From an uncultured Thermoanaerobaculia bacterium (GTDB lineage Bacteria > Acidobacteriota > Thermoanaerobaculia > Multivoradales > Multivoraceae): a stretch of 64,000 nt of DNA. The notes below the pieces were generated by a model, which saw only the letters and a program-made list of their open reading frames with translations, was not told where the DNA came from and ran no database searches. The translations under genes and the position numbers were made by a program. The stretch lies in NCBI GenBank assembly GCA_951813015.1, contig CATOTG010000002.1, positions 466,101 through 530,100 on the forward strand. Direction: 5' to 3'. Of this stretch, positions 35,192 through 44,642 are shown piece by piece (position 1 is the stretch's first letter; the number at the start of each line of letters is the position of its first letter).

Positions 35192-36055
35192 TCAGCGTCC
35201 TCTGCGGCGCTGGCGGCTGCTGTACGAGCGCAGGGCGCGCAGGAGGTCGATCTTACGCAGAGCCGGCCAGTGCGTGTCGCAGAAGTAGTACTCGGAGTAG
35301 GTGCTCTGCCAGAGCAGGAACCCGCTCAGACGAACCTCGCCGCTCGTGCGGAGGATCAGGTCGGGCTCGGGCTGGCCCGAGGTGTAGAGGTAGCGCTCGA
35401 TCGACGAGGCAGTGAACTCGTCCACGACTTCGTCCAGGGACTTGCCGACCGCCGAGTTGTCCAGGAGGTAGTTGCGGAAGGCACTCGCGATCTCCTCACG
35501 GCCGCCGTACGCCATCGCGATGTTCAACCGGTACTGGTCGTAGCCGCTGGTTGCCGCCTCCGCGTCGCGAATCGCGGTCTGAAGGCTCTCCGGGAGCAGC
35601 TCGATCTGCCCCAGGAAACGCACGCGGATGCCTTTCTGATGGACATCGTCATGGTTCGCGAGTTCCCGGGTCTTCTCCTCGAACAGCTCGAACAGGGCCT
35701 GCACTTCCTTCGCGGAGCGATTGAAGTTGTCGAGCGACATGCTCCACACGGTGACGGTCGAGACCTGCGCCTCATAGCACCAGTTGAGGACCTCCCACAG
35801 CTTCTCGGCGCCCCGGAAGTGTCCTGCACTGACGTTGCCCAGCCTCTGCTGGCGCGCATAGCGGCGGTTCCCGTCCATGATCAGCCCGATGTGCCGGGGC
35901 AGCCGCCAGGTCCCCACCTTGGACTCGAGCCGGCGCTGGTAGACGACGTAGAAGGGCCACTTGATCAGGGCCCTGACACGCCGCCAGAGTTCGCTCGCAG
36001 GACGTGTCCCGCGTACCGGAACGGCGCCTGACGGGGCGGAGTCGAAGACGCTCAC
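35192..36055 (-). CDS. uppS: Isoprenyl transferase (undecaprenyl diphosphate synthase)
   Basis: cis-prenyltransferase making the C55 lipid carrier for cell-wall and polysaccharide synthesis. Catalytic P-loop HIGLIMDGNRRYAR, the RFLGQIELLPESLQ and LNIAMAYGGREEIASAFR blocks, and C-terminal EPDLILRTSGEVRLSGFLLWQSTYSEYYF are all present. About 60 residues precede the catalytic core, longer than usual; GTG 36055 is preferred over TTG 36088 because GAGG lies upstream. Not in its common cdsA/frr neighbourhood. Confidence 0.92.
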   Translation of the reverse strand: MSVFDSAPSGAVPVRGTRPASELWRRVRALIKWPFYVVYQRRLESKVGTWRLPRHIGLIMDGNRRYARQQRLGNVSAGHFRGAEKLWEVLNWCYEAQVSTVTVWSMSLDNFNRSAKEVQALFELFEEKTRELANHDDVHQKGIRVRFLGQIELLPESLQTAIRDAEAATSGYDQYRLNIAMAYGGREEIASAFRNYLLDNSAVGKSLDEVVDEFTASSIERYLYTSGQPEPDLILRTSGEVRLSGFLLWQSTYSEYYFCDTHWPALRKIDLLRALRSYSSRQRRRGR

Positions 36056-36360
36056 CGGCAACCTCGCCGATCGCCCGGTTGGTCGCAAGGAAGCCCGTCA
36101 GGGCTGTTCCAAAGTCGGGAACTCCGGTGTCCGAGGTGCGGAAACCACTCCTGGGTGGGAAGATCGGTGCTGGCACGAGTCTCTGCTCTCGGGAACGCGG
36201 GCGCCCTGCCCGCACGCAGCGCGAAGCGTCGGACTTTGGAATGGTCCTGCGGAAGCCCGTTCACGCCTGCAACTCTCTCTCCCCGCTGTGTTACTTTCGC
36301 CGGCGCCTATCCGCCGCCGTTAGCCCAACCACCGCAAGCCGTCACAAGGCCACGCCACCG

Positions 36361-37806
36361 ATGACACCGCGAGACTCTCGGGAGTCGACCCGGCATCATA
36401 GCGACCTTCAGTACTCCGGTGCGGCCGAGCTGGCCGAACCGACCCGAGATTCACAACGCCGCTTGTGGCGCCTGTTCTTCCCGGCTCTCGCCCTGTTCGC
36501 GCTCGCCAGCCTGGCCGGGCCCGCGTCGGCGGCGGCGCCGGCGCCGGCGCTCGAGACGACCGAGGGGACCGAGGCCCTGCGCCTGTTCCTGGACTGCGAC
36601 TGGGGCTGCGACTCCACCTTCCTGCGCAGCCAGGTCGACTACGTCAACTGGGTGCGCGATCGCCAGGATGCCGAGGTCCACGTCCTCGTCACCATCCAGT
36701 CCGGCGGAAACTCCCGTGAGTACACCTTCAACTTCATCGGCCTGGAACGCTTCGAGAGCATCGATCAGAGGTTGATCTACACATCGTCGTTCACCGACAC
36801 GGACGACGAGCGCCGTCGCGGCATCCAGCGGCTCCTCGAGCTGGGGCTGGTTCGCTACGTCCTCGAGACGCCGCAGGCCGAAGGACTCGTCGTCGAGTTC
36901 AAGAACGGCGAGAGCCAGGGAGAGCCGCATCGCGACCACTTCCATCCGGAGCCGAACATCCTCGTCGCCGACGCGGAAGACGATCCGTGGAATCACTGGG
37001 TCTACCGCCTTCGCCTGGAGACGGACTTCCGAAGCGAGGATCGCAGGGACTCGCAGTCCTACCGGGCAAGCGCCTCGGCGGGCCGGACGACGGATATGTG
37101 GCGAACGGGCATGGGTGTCTTCTACTCCTACCGGGAGAGCAACTTCGAGTTCGAGGACGGCAGTACCTACAAGAACGTGTCGCGCAGCACGAACTACTTC
37201 GGGCAAGTGATCCGCACCCTCGCTCCCCATTGGGGAGTGGGCGTCGGCGCCAGCAGCCGCGAGTCGACCTTTCTCAACCTGGACAGCTCCTATCGCGCGG
37301 CTGCGGCCGTCGAGTACAACTACTTTCCCTACAGCGAGTCGTCCGAGCGCGAGTTCACGTTCGCCTACTTCATCGGCGGCGCCAGCCTCGACTACGAGGA
37401 GATCACCGTCTTCGACAAGCTCGACGAGACCTTCACGGACCAGGGGGCGTACATCGCGTTCGGCATGGAGAGGCCATGGGGCGAGGCCCACATCGACCTC
37501 CAGTACAGCCACTTCATCGACGACTTCGACCGCAGCCGGATCGAGTTCAGCACGGACGTCGAATACCACATCCTGCGCGGCCTGAGCTTCGATGTCTACG
37601 CCGGGATATCGAGGATCCGGGACCAGATCTATCTCCCGAAGGGCGGAGCGACCGACGCCGAGGTCCTGGTCGCCAGGCGCCAGTTGGAGACGGACGTTTC
37701 ATTCCGCGGCGGCGTCCAGCTCCGGTACACGTTCGGCTCGATCTACAACAACGTGGTGAACTCCCGGTTGAGCAGCGAGAGCGGCGGCTTCTCGCGCATC
37801 TTCTAG
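36361..37806 (+). CDS. Outer-membrane-like secreted protein of unknown function
   Basis: 481 residues from ATG 36361, where the Met-initial signal (LFFPALALFALASLAGPASA) gives export. The visible first domain, EALRLFLDCDWGCDSTFLRSQVDYVNWVRDRQDAEVHVLVT, is a conserved block found in many Acidobacterial and Bacteroidota orphan proteins: a DxGCD-type start predicting a secreted beta structure. The C-terminal half consists of alternating hydrophobic/aromatic strands (ASAGRTTDMWRTGMGVFYSYRES, GVQLRYTFGSIYNNVV) consistent with an outer-membrane beta-barrel. Ends in -RIF, a terminal Phe as in many barrel proteins. Function unknown. Confidence 0.8.
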   Translation: MTPRDSRESTRHHSDLQYSGAAELAEPTRDSQRRLWRLFFPALALFALASLAGPASAAAPAPALETTEGTEALRLFLDCDWGCDSTFLRSQVDYVNWVRDRQDAEVHVLVTIQSGGNSREYTFNFIGLERFESIDQRLIYTSSFTDTDDERRRGIQRLLELGLVRYVLETPQAEGLVVEFKNGESQGEPHRDHFHPEPNILVADAEDDPWNHWVYRLRLETDFRSEDRRDSQSYRASASAGRTTDMWRTGMGVFYSYRESNFEFEDGSTYKNVSRSTNYFGQVIRTLAPHWGVGVGASSRESTFLNLDSSYRAAAAVEYNYFPYSESSEREFTFAYFIGGASLDYEEITVFDKLDETFTDQGAYIAFGMERPWGEAHIDLQYSHFIDDFDRSRIEFSTDVEYHILRGLSFDVYAGISRIRDQIYLPKGGATDAEVLVARRQLETDVSFRGGVQLRYTFGSIYNNVVNSRLSSESGGFSRIF

Positions 37807-37858
37807 ATCTGGAGGCGCCGGGAAGGCCCCGCCGGCGCGCCTCCGGTATCGTCGGACC

Positions 37859-39211
37859 GTGACGGTAGTCATCGCGGGGGGTGGAGACATCGCATACATG
37901 CTCGCGTCCTCACTGGCGCGCGAGGAGGATGTCTTCGTCGTTCTGCCCACCGAGACGGCCCGGGACCGGTTCGAGAACCTGGATCTGCAGATCACGGTCG
38001 GCCCGGCGGCCAGCCGCACCACGCTGAAGAACGTCGACCTCTCCGACGGGGACACGTTCATCGCCTGTGCCGACTCGGACGAGCGCAACATCATCGCCTG
38101 CCTGGCGGCCCGCGGCCGGTCGAAGGCGACGACCTACTGCTTCATCTCGCAGGACGAGCACCACGAGAGCTTCAACGACCCGGAACAGACGACGCTCGAA
38201 GAGGTCATCGACCACCTGATCTGGCCCCAGTGGTCGCTGGCCAGGGAGATCGCCCGGATCGTGCTCGAACCGCGGGCCCTCGACGTGGAGGACTTCCACC
38301 GCGGCCGGGTGTGGCTGATGGAGTACCGATTGCCGGCGGACTCGCGGCTGTGCGGACCCAACCTGGCCGAGGCGCCCCTGCCGGCCAACGCTCTGGTCGT
38401 CAGCCGGGTCAGAAACGGGAAGCTGATCGTTCCGCGCGGGCAGGACCGCCTGGAAGCCGGAGACAAGGTTCTGTTCATGGGTCGGCGAACGGCCCTGCGG
38501 CAAGTCGCGAAGCAGTTCTTCGCCGCGCCCGAGACCGTCGTGCGCAGCGTGACGATCATCGGCGGCGGCCGTACCGGCAGGCTCCTGGCACAGGAACTGA
38601 CCCGCGGCCTCTGGCCCGAAGTACGGGTCATCGAGGCCTCCAGACGCCGTTGCGAGGACATCGCCGGACAGGTCGGCAGGGCGATCGTCTTCTGCGGCGA
38701 CGGCACGGACCTGAAGGTGCTGGAGGAAGTCGGCGTCGCCCGCAGCGATGCGCTGGTCGCCATGGCCGGTGACGATCAGACGAACCTGCTCTGCTCCCTG
38801 ATCGCGAAGCAGCTCGGGATTCCCAAGGTCGTGACCGGTGTCAGCCAGGACACGAGCAGCGCCCTGTTCGAGCGCGTCGGCGTCGACGTGACTCTGAACG
38901 CCCGCGCCGCCGCGATTGCCGAGGTCCTGCACCAGATCCAGGCGCCGCGCCTCGAGTTCCGCGCCGCGCTCGAAGACGGCCAGGCCGATGTCGTCGAAGT
39001 CGTCGTGCCCCCGGACTTCAAGGCTCGGCGCCTGCGCGAGATGGACATGCCGACCGGAGTCATCGTCGGCGCCGTCCTGCGGCAGTACAACACGATCGTG
39101 CCCGGAGGAGACGACGAGGTGCTCCCCGGCGACCGTCTGCTGGTCGTCGCCACGGCGGAGGCCGCCGACACCGTGGGCCCGGCCTTCGGTCTGGCGCCCG
39201 AAACCGACTGA
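37859..39211 (+). CDS. trkA: Trk potassium uptake regulatory subunit TrkA
   Basis: 450-residue cytosolic NAD(H)-binding regulator that gates the TrkH channel. Two RCK_N/RCK_C repeats: the first Rossmann motif VIAGGGDIAYMLASSLAREE at the N-terminus, the second VTIIGGGRTGRLLAQELTR near residue 225; acidic ribose-binding residues and a C-terminal RCK_C (FKARRLREMDMPTGVIVGAVLR) follow. The start is GTG 37859. The next gene, trkH, begins 11 bases after its stop, forming the expected operon. Length is normal. Confidence 0.94.
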   Translation: MTVVIAGGGDIAYMLASSLAREEDVFVVLPTETARDRFENLDLQITVGPAASRTTLKNVDLSDGDTFIACADSDERNIIACLAARGRSKATTYCFISQDEHHESFNDPEQTTLEEVIDHLIWPQWSLAREIARIVLEPRALDVEDFHRGRVWLMEYRLPADSRLCGPNLAEAPLPANALVVSRVRNGKLIVPRGQDRLEAGDKVLFMGRRTALRQVAKQFFAAPETVVRSVTIIGGGRTGRLLAQELTRGLWPEVRVIEASRRRCEDIAGQVGRAIVFCGDGTDLKVLEEVGVARSDALVAMAGDDQTNLLCSLIAKQLGIPKVVTGVSQDTSSALFERVGVDVTLNARAAAIAEVLHQIQAPRLEFRAALEDGQADVVEVVVPPDFKARRLREMDMPTGVIVGAVLRQYNTIVPGGDDEVLPGDRLLVVATAEAADTVGPAFGLAPETD

Positions 39212-39222
39212 AACCGGCGGCG

Positions 39223-40701
39223 ATGCGCGTTTCGATCGTTCTCCGTACGGCCCTGGCGCTGGTCGGCTGTTTCGGCGTCGTCCTGCTGGCGCCGTCGGCG
39301 GTCGAAGCAGCCTACGGGCACGGGCGCAGCGCCCTCGCCTTCCTCGCCGCCGCCGGCCTCGCCGTGCTGCTGGGTCTGGCTTCCAGGCTCCTGCCCGGGC
39401 GGGGACTCGAGATGCGGCGGATGGAAGGCCTGGCGACCGTGGCCGTGGCCTGGCTGCTGCTGGTTCTGATCGGCGCCATCCCCTACTCCGCGAATGGCTT
39501 CTCACCCGCCGACGCGCTCTTCGAGTCGATGTCGGGCCTGACCGGCACGGGCGCCACGATTCTCACCGACTTCGACGCGGTGAGCGAAGGCGTCTTCCTG
39601 TGGCGATCCTTGAGCGAGTGGGTCGGCAGCATGGGCATCATCGCCCTCTTCATCGCCGTCCTGCCCGCGCTTCAGATCGCCGGGCGCCAGATGTTTTTCG
39701 CCGAAGCGCCCGGACCCACCGAGGAGCGCCTCTCGCCCCGCATCCGCAACACGGCCCTCTACCTGTACACGCTGTACGTCGGCCTGACCGCGCTGGAAGC
39801 CGGTCTCCTGATCCGGTTCGGAATGCCGCCCTTCGACGCGATCTGCAACTCCCTGAGCACCGTCTCGGCCGGGGGCTTCTCCCCTCACCCGGGCAGCATC
39901 GGCGGCTACGAAAGCAGCCTGATCGAGTGGACGGTAATGGCCTTCATGCTCCTTGCCGGAGCGAACTACGCCTTTCAGTTCCAGGCGATCCGCGGCCGCC
40001 CGCTGACCCTGCTTCGAAGCGAGGAGTTCCGGCTCTACCTGGTGATCGTCGTCGCCGCGACCCTGCTTCTGGCCTGCACGCTCAAGAGCGACGAGGTGTT
40101 GCTGTGGGATTGGATCGCGACCGACGCCCTGTCGGAGGACACGCTTCGGCGCGCGGGCTTCCAGGCGCTCGCCATCATCACGACGACCGGATTCGCGACC
40201 GAGGACTTCGCGCTCTGGGCTCAGGCGAGCCAGACGATCCTTCTGCTGCTCATGTTCTGCGGCGGCTGCGGCGGTTCCGCTGCCGGCGGCCCCAAGCTGG
40301 TCCGGGTATGGCTGATCGCGAAGTCGACCCTGATCGAGCTGTTTCAGACGGTCTTCCCCCGCGCCGTGCGGCCGCTGCGCCTCGACGGCCGGAGAGTGCC
40401 CGACGACGTGATCCACGCCATCGTGTCGTTCCTGCTCCTCTACCTCGTTCTGTTCGCTCTGAGCGTCGGCGTCGTGGGGCTGGCCGGTACCGACATGCCC
40501 ACCGCGGTGACCGCGAGCATCGCCACCCTCGGCAACATCGGTCCGGGCCTGGGAGACGTGGGCCCGTTCGGCAACTACGCCCACTTCCCCGATGCGATCA
40601 AGGTCTGCCTGTCGCTCAACATGTGGATCGGCCGGCTTGAGATCATCACCGTTCTCATCTTCCTCCACCCCGCCGCCTGGTTGGGCGTTCGCTGGCGGTA
40701 G
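39223..40701 (+). CDS. trkH: Trk potassium uptake channel subunit TrkH/TrkG
   Basis: 492-residue polytopic K+ channel subunit. Four selectivity-filter P-loops are visible in order: SGLTGTGATIL, STVSAGGFSPHP, ITTTGFATEDF and LGNIGPGLGD, as in TrkH/KtrB. GGCGGSAAGGPKLVRVWLI is the gating/TM6 glycine-rich segment. ATG 39223 follows trkA by 11 bases. The system imports K+ for osmoregulation, with TrkA controlling opening via NAD(H)/ATP. No third component is adjacent. Confidence 0.95.
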   Translation: MRVSIVLRTALALVGCFGVVLLAPSAVEAAYGHGRSALAFLAAAGLAVLLGLASRLLPGRGLEMRRMEGLATVAVAWLLLVLIGAIPYSANGFSPADALFESMSGLTGTGATILTDFDAVSEGVFLWRSLSEWVGSMGIIALFIAVLPALQIAGRQMFFAEAPGPTEERLSPRIRNTALYLYTLYVGLTALEAGLLIRFGMPPFDAICNSLSTVSAGGFSPHPGSIGGYESSLIEWTVMAFMLLAGANYAFQFQAIRGRPLTLLRSEEFRLYLVIVVAATLLLACTLKSDEVLLWDWIATDALSEDTLRRAGFQALAIITTTGFATEDFALWAQASQTILLLLMFCGGCGGSAAGGPKLVRVWLIAKSTLIELFQTVFPRAVRPLRLDGRRVPDDVIHAIVSFLLLYLVLFALSVGVVGLAGTDMPTAVTASIATLGNIGPGLGDVGPFGNYAHFPDAIKVCLSLNMWIGRLEIITVLIFLHPAAWLGVRWR

Positions 40702-40860
40702 GAGCAACTCGCCGCGGTGTCGCGCAGCAATGGGCGGCAATCAAGCGCGCAGACGAGAGGGGTGTGCTGGCGGCAGGAGCATTCGCAGCCTGGGACCGAA
40801 CGCGGAGCCTGCGACCGGCCTCGCAACTCCAGGCGCTGGCGCTGCTACAGTCCGCGCGCC

Positions 40861-41688
40861 ATGGAACTCCTCGCGTCCGGCTACTCCCTGATCGAAGGTC
40901 CTCGCGTCGACGCGGCAGACCGCCTCTACTTCAGCGATGTCCACAACGGCGGCGTCTACCGGCGCAGTCCGGATGGCGAGATCGAAACGGTCGTGCCGAA
41001 GCGCCGCGGCGTCGGCGGCATCGCGCTCCATGCCGACGGCGGCATCGTCTGCTCGGGTCGCAACATATGCCACGTCAGAGACGGTCACACGCGAATCCTC
41101 TTCGACCCGCCGGACACGCCCGGCTTCAACGACCTGTTCGTCGACGCCCGGGGCCGCGTGATCACGGGCACGATGCGCACGAGCCCGTTCACGGGCAGCC
41201 GTGAGCGGATACCCGGCGAGTGCTGGCGCATCGAGTCCGAGGGCAGTGCGACCGAGCTGTACGGCGACATCAGCCTGACCAACGGCATCGGCTTGTCGCC
41301 GGACGGGGGGACGCTGTACCACGTCGACACCGCTCGCAACCACGTCGTCGCCCACGACGTCGAAGACGACGGGAGCTGCGTCAATCGGCGGGCACTCGCC
41401 TCGCCCGATCGGGGCCGCCCCGACGGTCTCGCCGTCGACGAGGAGGGCTGCCTCTGGGTCGCCTGCTTCGCCGGCGGCTGCGTCACCCGTTTCGACGCGG
41501 AAGGCCAGATCGTGAGCCACCTGGAGGTTCCCGCCAGGAACATCACCAGCGTCTGCTTCGGCGGCAGCGACCGGCGCGACCTCTACGTCGTCACTGCCGG
41601 CGACCCGGACGATCCCGGCAGCAGCGGTTCGATCTTCCGCACCAGAGCTCCCGCGGCGGGCCTGGAAGCCCCGATGGCCGTGATCTGA
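40861..41688 (+). CDS. SMP-30/gluconolactonase/LRE family protein
   Basis: 275-residue six-bladed beta-propeller hydrolase acting on sugar lactones or related compounds. The start MELLASGYSLIEGPRVDAADRLYFSD has the EGPR.d...LYFSDV first-blade motif with the metal Glu. LTNGIGLSPDGGTLYHVDTARN supplies the metal-binding Asn, and RPDGLAVDEEGCLWVACFAGGCVTRFDAEG the metal-binding Asp. ATG 40861 fixes the N-terminus; the open frame upstream is noise. It lies 159 bases after trkH. Exact substrate not readable. Confidence 0.92.
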   Translation: MELLASGYSLIEGPRVDAADRLYFSDVHNGGVYRRSPDGEIETVVPKRRGVGGIALHADGGIVCSGRNICHVRDGHTRILFDPPDTPGFNDLFVDARGRVITGTMRTSPFTGSRERIPGECWRIESEGSATELYGDISLTNGIGLSPDGGTLYHVDTARNHVVAHDVEDDGSCVNRRALASPDRGRPDGLAVDEEGCLWVACFAGGCVTRFDAEGQIVSHLEVPARNITSVCFGGSDRRDLYVVTAGDPDDPGSSGSIFRTRAPAAGLEAPMAVI

Positions 41689-41710
41689 AACCGCAACGGC
41701 GGCTAAGGTG

Positions 41711-41866
41711 ATGCCACAAAAGGGCGGCCATCTGAAGATTGACCGAGAGGACTGGCTGCGACCGGTAGTCATCCCGATGCACAAGGGAGACCTGACCATT
41801 GGGGTTCTGCGCAGCAACATCCGGACTGCAGGGATGACGACCAGGGAGTTCCTGGACCTGCTCTGA
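41711..41866 (+). pseudogene. N-terminally truncated HicA-like toxin
   Basis: 51 codons. The translation (QKGGHLKIDREDW..., VVIPMHKGDLTIGVLRSNIR, AGMTTREFLDLL) is the C-terminal two thirds of a HicA/YcfA mRNA interferase, which has RQKGSH, the RxVVVPxH, GTLRxIIRxAG and EFLxLL blocks. The double-stranded-RNA-binding-fold N-terminus (about 20 residues) and its catalytic His context have been replaced (GSH is GGH here). No HicB antitoxin gene follows. It sits 22 bases after the SMP-30 gene, so this is a decayed fragment. Confidence 0.6.
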
Positions 41867-41986
41867 CCAACCTCCCGCGGCGCACGGCCAAGCGAAGACA
41901 AGTCAACGGGCCCGCAGCCGGTTCGTCGCCAGCCGGCCGCGCAGCGTCCCCGCCCGTCGCGAAGACGAGCGCCGGGACAAACGGAA

Positions 41987-42754
41987 TCAACCGCAGCCCA
42001 CGACTCCGCCGTCCACCGTGAAGGTCTGGCCAGTGGTCCACGAACCGGCGCGCGAGGCGAGGTAGACCGCGATGCCGGCGCAGTCTTCCGGCTCGCCGAG
42101 GCGCCGGAGCGGCGTTCTCGCAGCTACCGCCTGCTCCCGCTTCGGGTCCTCCCACAGGGCGCGCGCGAAGTTGGTCTTCACCAGGCCGGGGCAGACGGCA
42201 TTGACCCGGATGTTGTCGGGACCGAACTCGGCCGCCAGGTTCCGCGCGAGTTGCATGTCCGCAGCCTTGGAGATGGAGTAGGCGCCGAGCACCGCGGTGC
42301 CGCGGAAGCCACCCACCGAGGACACGATGACGATCGACCCGTCCCGGCGTTCCTGCATCTCGGGAATCACCATCTGACACAGCCAGTGGACGCTCTTGAT
42401 GTTGACCTCCATCACCTTGTCGAACGCCGAGTCCGGAATGCCCAGGCTCGATCCGTAGTACGGATTGACCGCCGCGTTGACGACCAGGTTGTCGATCTTC
42501 CCCCAGCGCTCCCGGGTCGCCGCGACCAGGCGCTCCAGCTGATCCTTGTGACCGACGTGGCAGGGGTGGGCCATCGCCTCGCCGCCGCTCTCGTTGATCG
42601 CCGCCGCGACCGCCTCGCAGGCATCCGCCTTGCGGCTCGAGATGACGACCTTCGAGCCAAAGGCCGCCATGCCCTCGGCCATCGCCTTGCCGATGCCCTT
42701 CGTCGATCCGGTGATGACGCTCACTTTGCCGGTGAGGTCGAACAGGTCCTTCAT
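41987..42754 (-). CDS. SDR-family oxidoreductase
   Basis: 255-residue classical short-chain dehydrogenase/reductase. The cofactor motif is TGSTKGIGKAMAEGMAAFG, followed by NNAG-equivalent NLVVNAAVNPYYG, the catalytic serine block IVIVSSVGGFRG and YSISKAADMQLARNLA with the Tyr-x-x-x-Lys pair. PGLVKTNFARALW and GEPEDCAGIAVYLAS...TGQTFTVDGG complete the SDR layout. AAGGAG precedes ATG 42754. Substrate unknown; likely a 3-oxoacyl or alcohol substrate. Confidence 0.93.
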   Translation of the reverse strand: MKDLFDLTGKVSVITGSTKGIGKAMAEGMAAFGSKVVISSRKADACEAVAAAINESGGEAMAHPCHVGHKDQLERLVAATRERWGKIDNLVVNAAVNPYYGSSLGIPDSAFDKVMEVNIKSVHWLCQMVIPEMQERRDGSIVIVSSVGGFRGTAVLGAYSISKAADMQLARNLAAEFGPDNIRVNAVCPGLVKTNFARALWEDPKREQAVAARTPLRRLGEPEDCAGIAVYLASRAGSWTTGQTFTVDGGVVGCG

Positions 42755-42932
42755 CGTCCGTTCTCCTTGCTTGTGGCCGTAGCGGCCTTGGGTCCCATGA
42801 GTTCAGGAAGACCCGGGAGGCTACCAGCCCGACCGCTGCTGCTACAGTCGCCGCCGCCGTCCCGACGCTCCGTTCTCCCTTCCGCCAGCGCTGTGCCTGC
42901 AGCTGCCAGAAGGCGCCGGAGCACCCGCCGCC

Positions 42933-44096
42933 ATGACCAACGCCGCCCACTCGAGCAGCCCGCCCGCGAATCCGATTCCGATGCGGGTCGGCATGACGGC
43001 GCCCGAAGCGTTCCCGGCCGCCGAGATGGCCGAGGCGGCCGGCCGCGCGATTCTCGACATCGGGAAGAACTTCGCTTTCTACCCCGGTGATCTCGGCCAT
43101 CCCGGTCTGCGCGAGGTGCTCGCCCGACGCGAAGCGGACCGCGAGGGCGTGGACGTCGACCCCGACGAAGTCGCGCTGACCAACGGCTCCATGCAGGCGG
43201 TGACGCTGGTGGGCAGGGCGCTGATGGAGCAGCCTGGCGACATCGTGATCACGGAGGAGACGACCTACTCGGGCACCCTCGGCGCCTACCGGGGGCTCGG
43301 CTACCGCCTGGTCGGCGTGCCGACGGACGAGCAGGGCATGGACATCGGCGAACTGCGCCGGACGCTGGGGAGCCTGGCCGCGGACGGCAGGAAGCCGCGA
43401 TTCATCTACACGCTGCCGACCTACCACAACCCGACCGGCGCCGTGATGCCCCGCGAGCGGCGACTCGAGATGATCGAGGCGGCGCGCGAGTTCGAGGTGC
43501 TTCTGGTCGAGGACAACTGCTACGCCGATGTCCACTACGACGACGCGCCGCAGCCGCCGCAGTCGCTCTACAGTCTGGCCGCGGGCGAGGGCGTCGTCTA
43601 CATCGGGTCGCTGTCCAAGATCCTCGGCGCCGGCGTCCGGATCGGCTACTTCCTGGCCAGGCAGCCGCTCCAGCAGCGGTTTCTCGACCGGCGCTTCGAC
43701 GCCGGCCAGAGCACGCTTTCATCGAGCATCGTGGCGGAACTGCTGCGCGGCCGGCTGCCGGCTCAGATCGAGCGCAACAACGCCGCGCTGCTACCGAAGC
43801 GTGACGCGCTGCTGGCAGCACTCGCGGAGCAGCTCGGCGGCATCTGCACCTGGCGCAGGCCAGCCGGCGCGATGTTCCTGTGGGTCGGCCTGCCCGACGA
43901 GGTGGACCGCGAAGAGCTGTTCGCGCTGAGCGAGCAGCGCGGCCTCGACTACGGCCACGGCGCCGCCTATCACGCGGGGGGCAAGGACGTGCCATTCCTC
44001 CGCCTCGCCTACGCCTGCCCCTCCGTGGACAGGATCAGGGACGGCGTCGCGTTGCTGGCAGGATGCCTGCGCGAGCTGGCGCCCCACCGGTTCTGA
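42933..44096 (+). CDS. PLP-dependent aminotransferase, class I/II fold
   Basis: 387-residue fold-type I aminotransferase resembling the enzyme domain of MocR and 2-aminoadipate transaminases. NGSMQAVTLVGRALMEQPGD binds phosphate, IYTLPTYHNPTGAVMPRERR includes the PLP-contacting Asn/Tyr, and VEDNCYADVHYD gives the Asp that holds the pyridine ring. YIGSLSKILGAGVRIGYF carries the Schiff-base Lys. It lacks a GntR-type DNA-binding domain, so it is a stand-alone enzyme. It is divergent from the SDR gene, with about 178 bases between. Confidence 0.93.
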   Translation: MTNAAHSSSPPANPIPMRVGMTAPEAFPAAEMAEAAGRAILDIGKNFAFYPGDLGHPGLREVLARREADREGVDVDPDEVALTNGSMQAVTLVGRALMEQPGDIVITEETTYSGTLGAYRGLGYRLVGVPTDEQGMDIGELRRTLGSLAADGRKPRFIYTLPTYHNPTGAVMPRERRLEMIEAAREFEVLLVEDNCYADVHYDDAPQPPQSLYSLAAGEGVVYIGSLSKILGAGVRIGYFLARQPLQQRFLDRRFDAGQSTLSSSIVAELLRGRLPAQIERNNAALLPKRDALLAALAEQLGGICTWRRPAGAMFLWVGLPDEVDREELFALSEQRGLDYGHGAAYHAGGKDVPFLRLAYACPSVDRIRDGVALLAGCLRELAPHRF

Positions 44097-44357
44097 AAGA
44101 CGCCGCGACGCCCCCGTCTACCAGGGTTGGTCACCTCGCCGATCGTGCGCCTGATTCGCGAGCCGCGCTACCGCCTTCCAGATCCGCGGGCGGCTGCCGA
44201 TCCGCTCCCGCTGGATTCACGCTCTCCGTTCACGCTTGTGTGTTCCACTTCAGGCCGAGGGAGGTTCACTTCTCGCTGGACAGCTCGCGACCCGCAACGC
44301 CGCTCGGCTCGCGTACCATGGCGCCAGGCACACGGGGCCCATCCCCTCGAAGCTCTC

Positions 44358-44642
44358 ATGCGACAGGCACAGACCAGCTTGGCGGACCAGCCGAGCAACG
44401 ACTTGCAGAGGCGCCTCGCACGAGTACTTGAACCCCGGCAGGAGATCCTGGAGGCCTATCTCTTCGGCTCGCACGGGCGTGGCGAGGCCGGAGCGATGAG
44501 CGACATCGATGTCGCCGTCTACGTCGACGATCGTTCGCCTCCGCTAAGCCCCTACGGCTACGAGGCGGACCTGATCGCAGTGAGGTGGTCCCGGTTCTTT
44601 GGACAGTTTCAAGGCAGAGCCAAGGTGTACTCCATTGGTTGA
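44358..44642 (+). pseudogene. MNT-type nucleotidyltransferase, truncated by IS remnant
   Basis: Fragment of a minimal nucleotidyltransferase (MNT domain, often paired with HEPN toxins). ATG 44358. EAYLFGSHGRGEAGAMSDIDVAVYVDD contains the GSxxxG and DxD-type catalytic motif. Native sequence stops near base 44580; the last ~20 codons are read from the IS3 end. The usual HEPN partner is absent. Confidence 0.65.
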
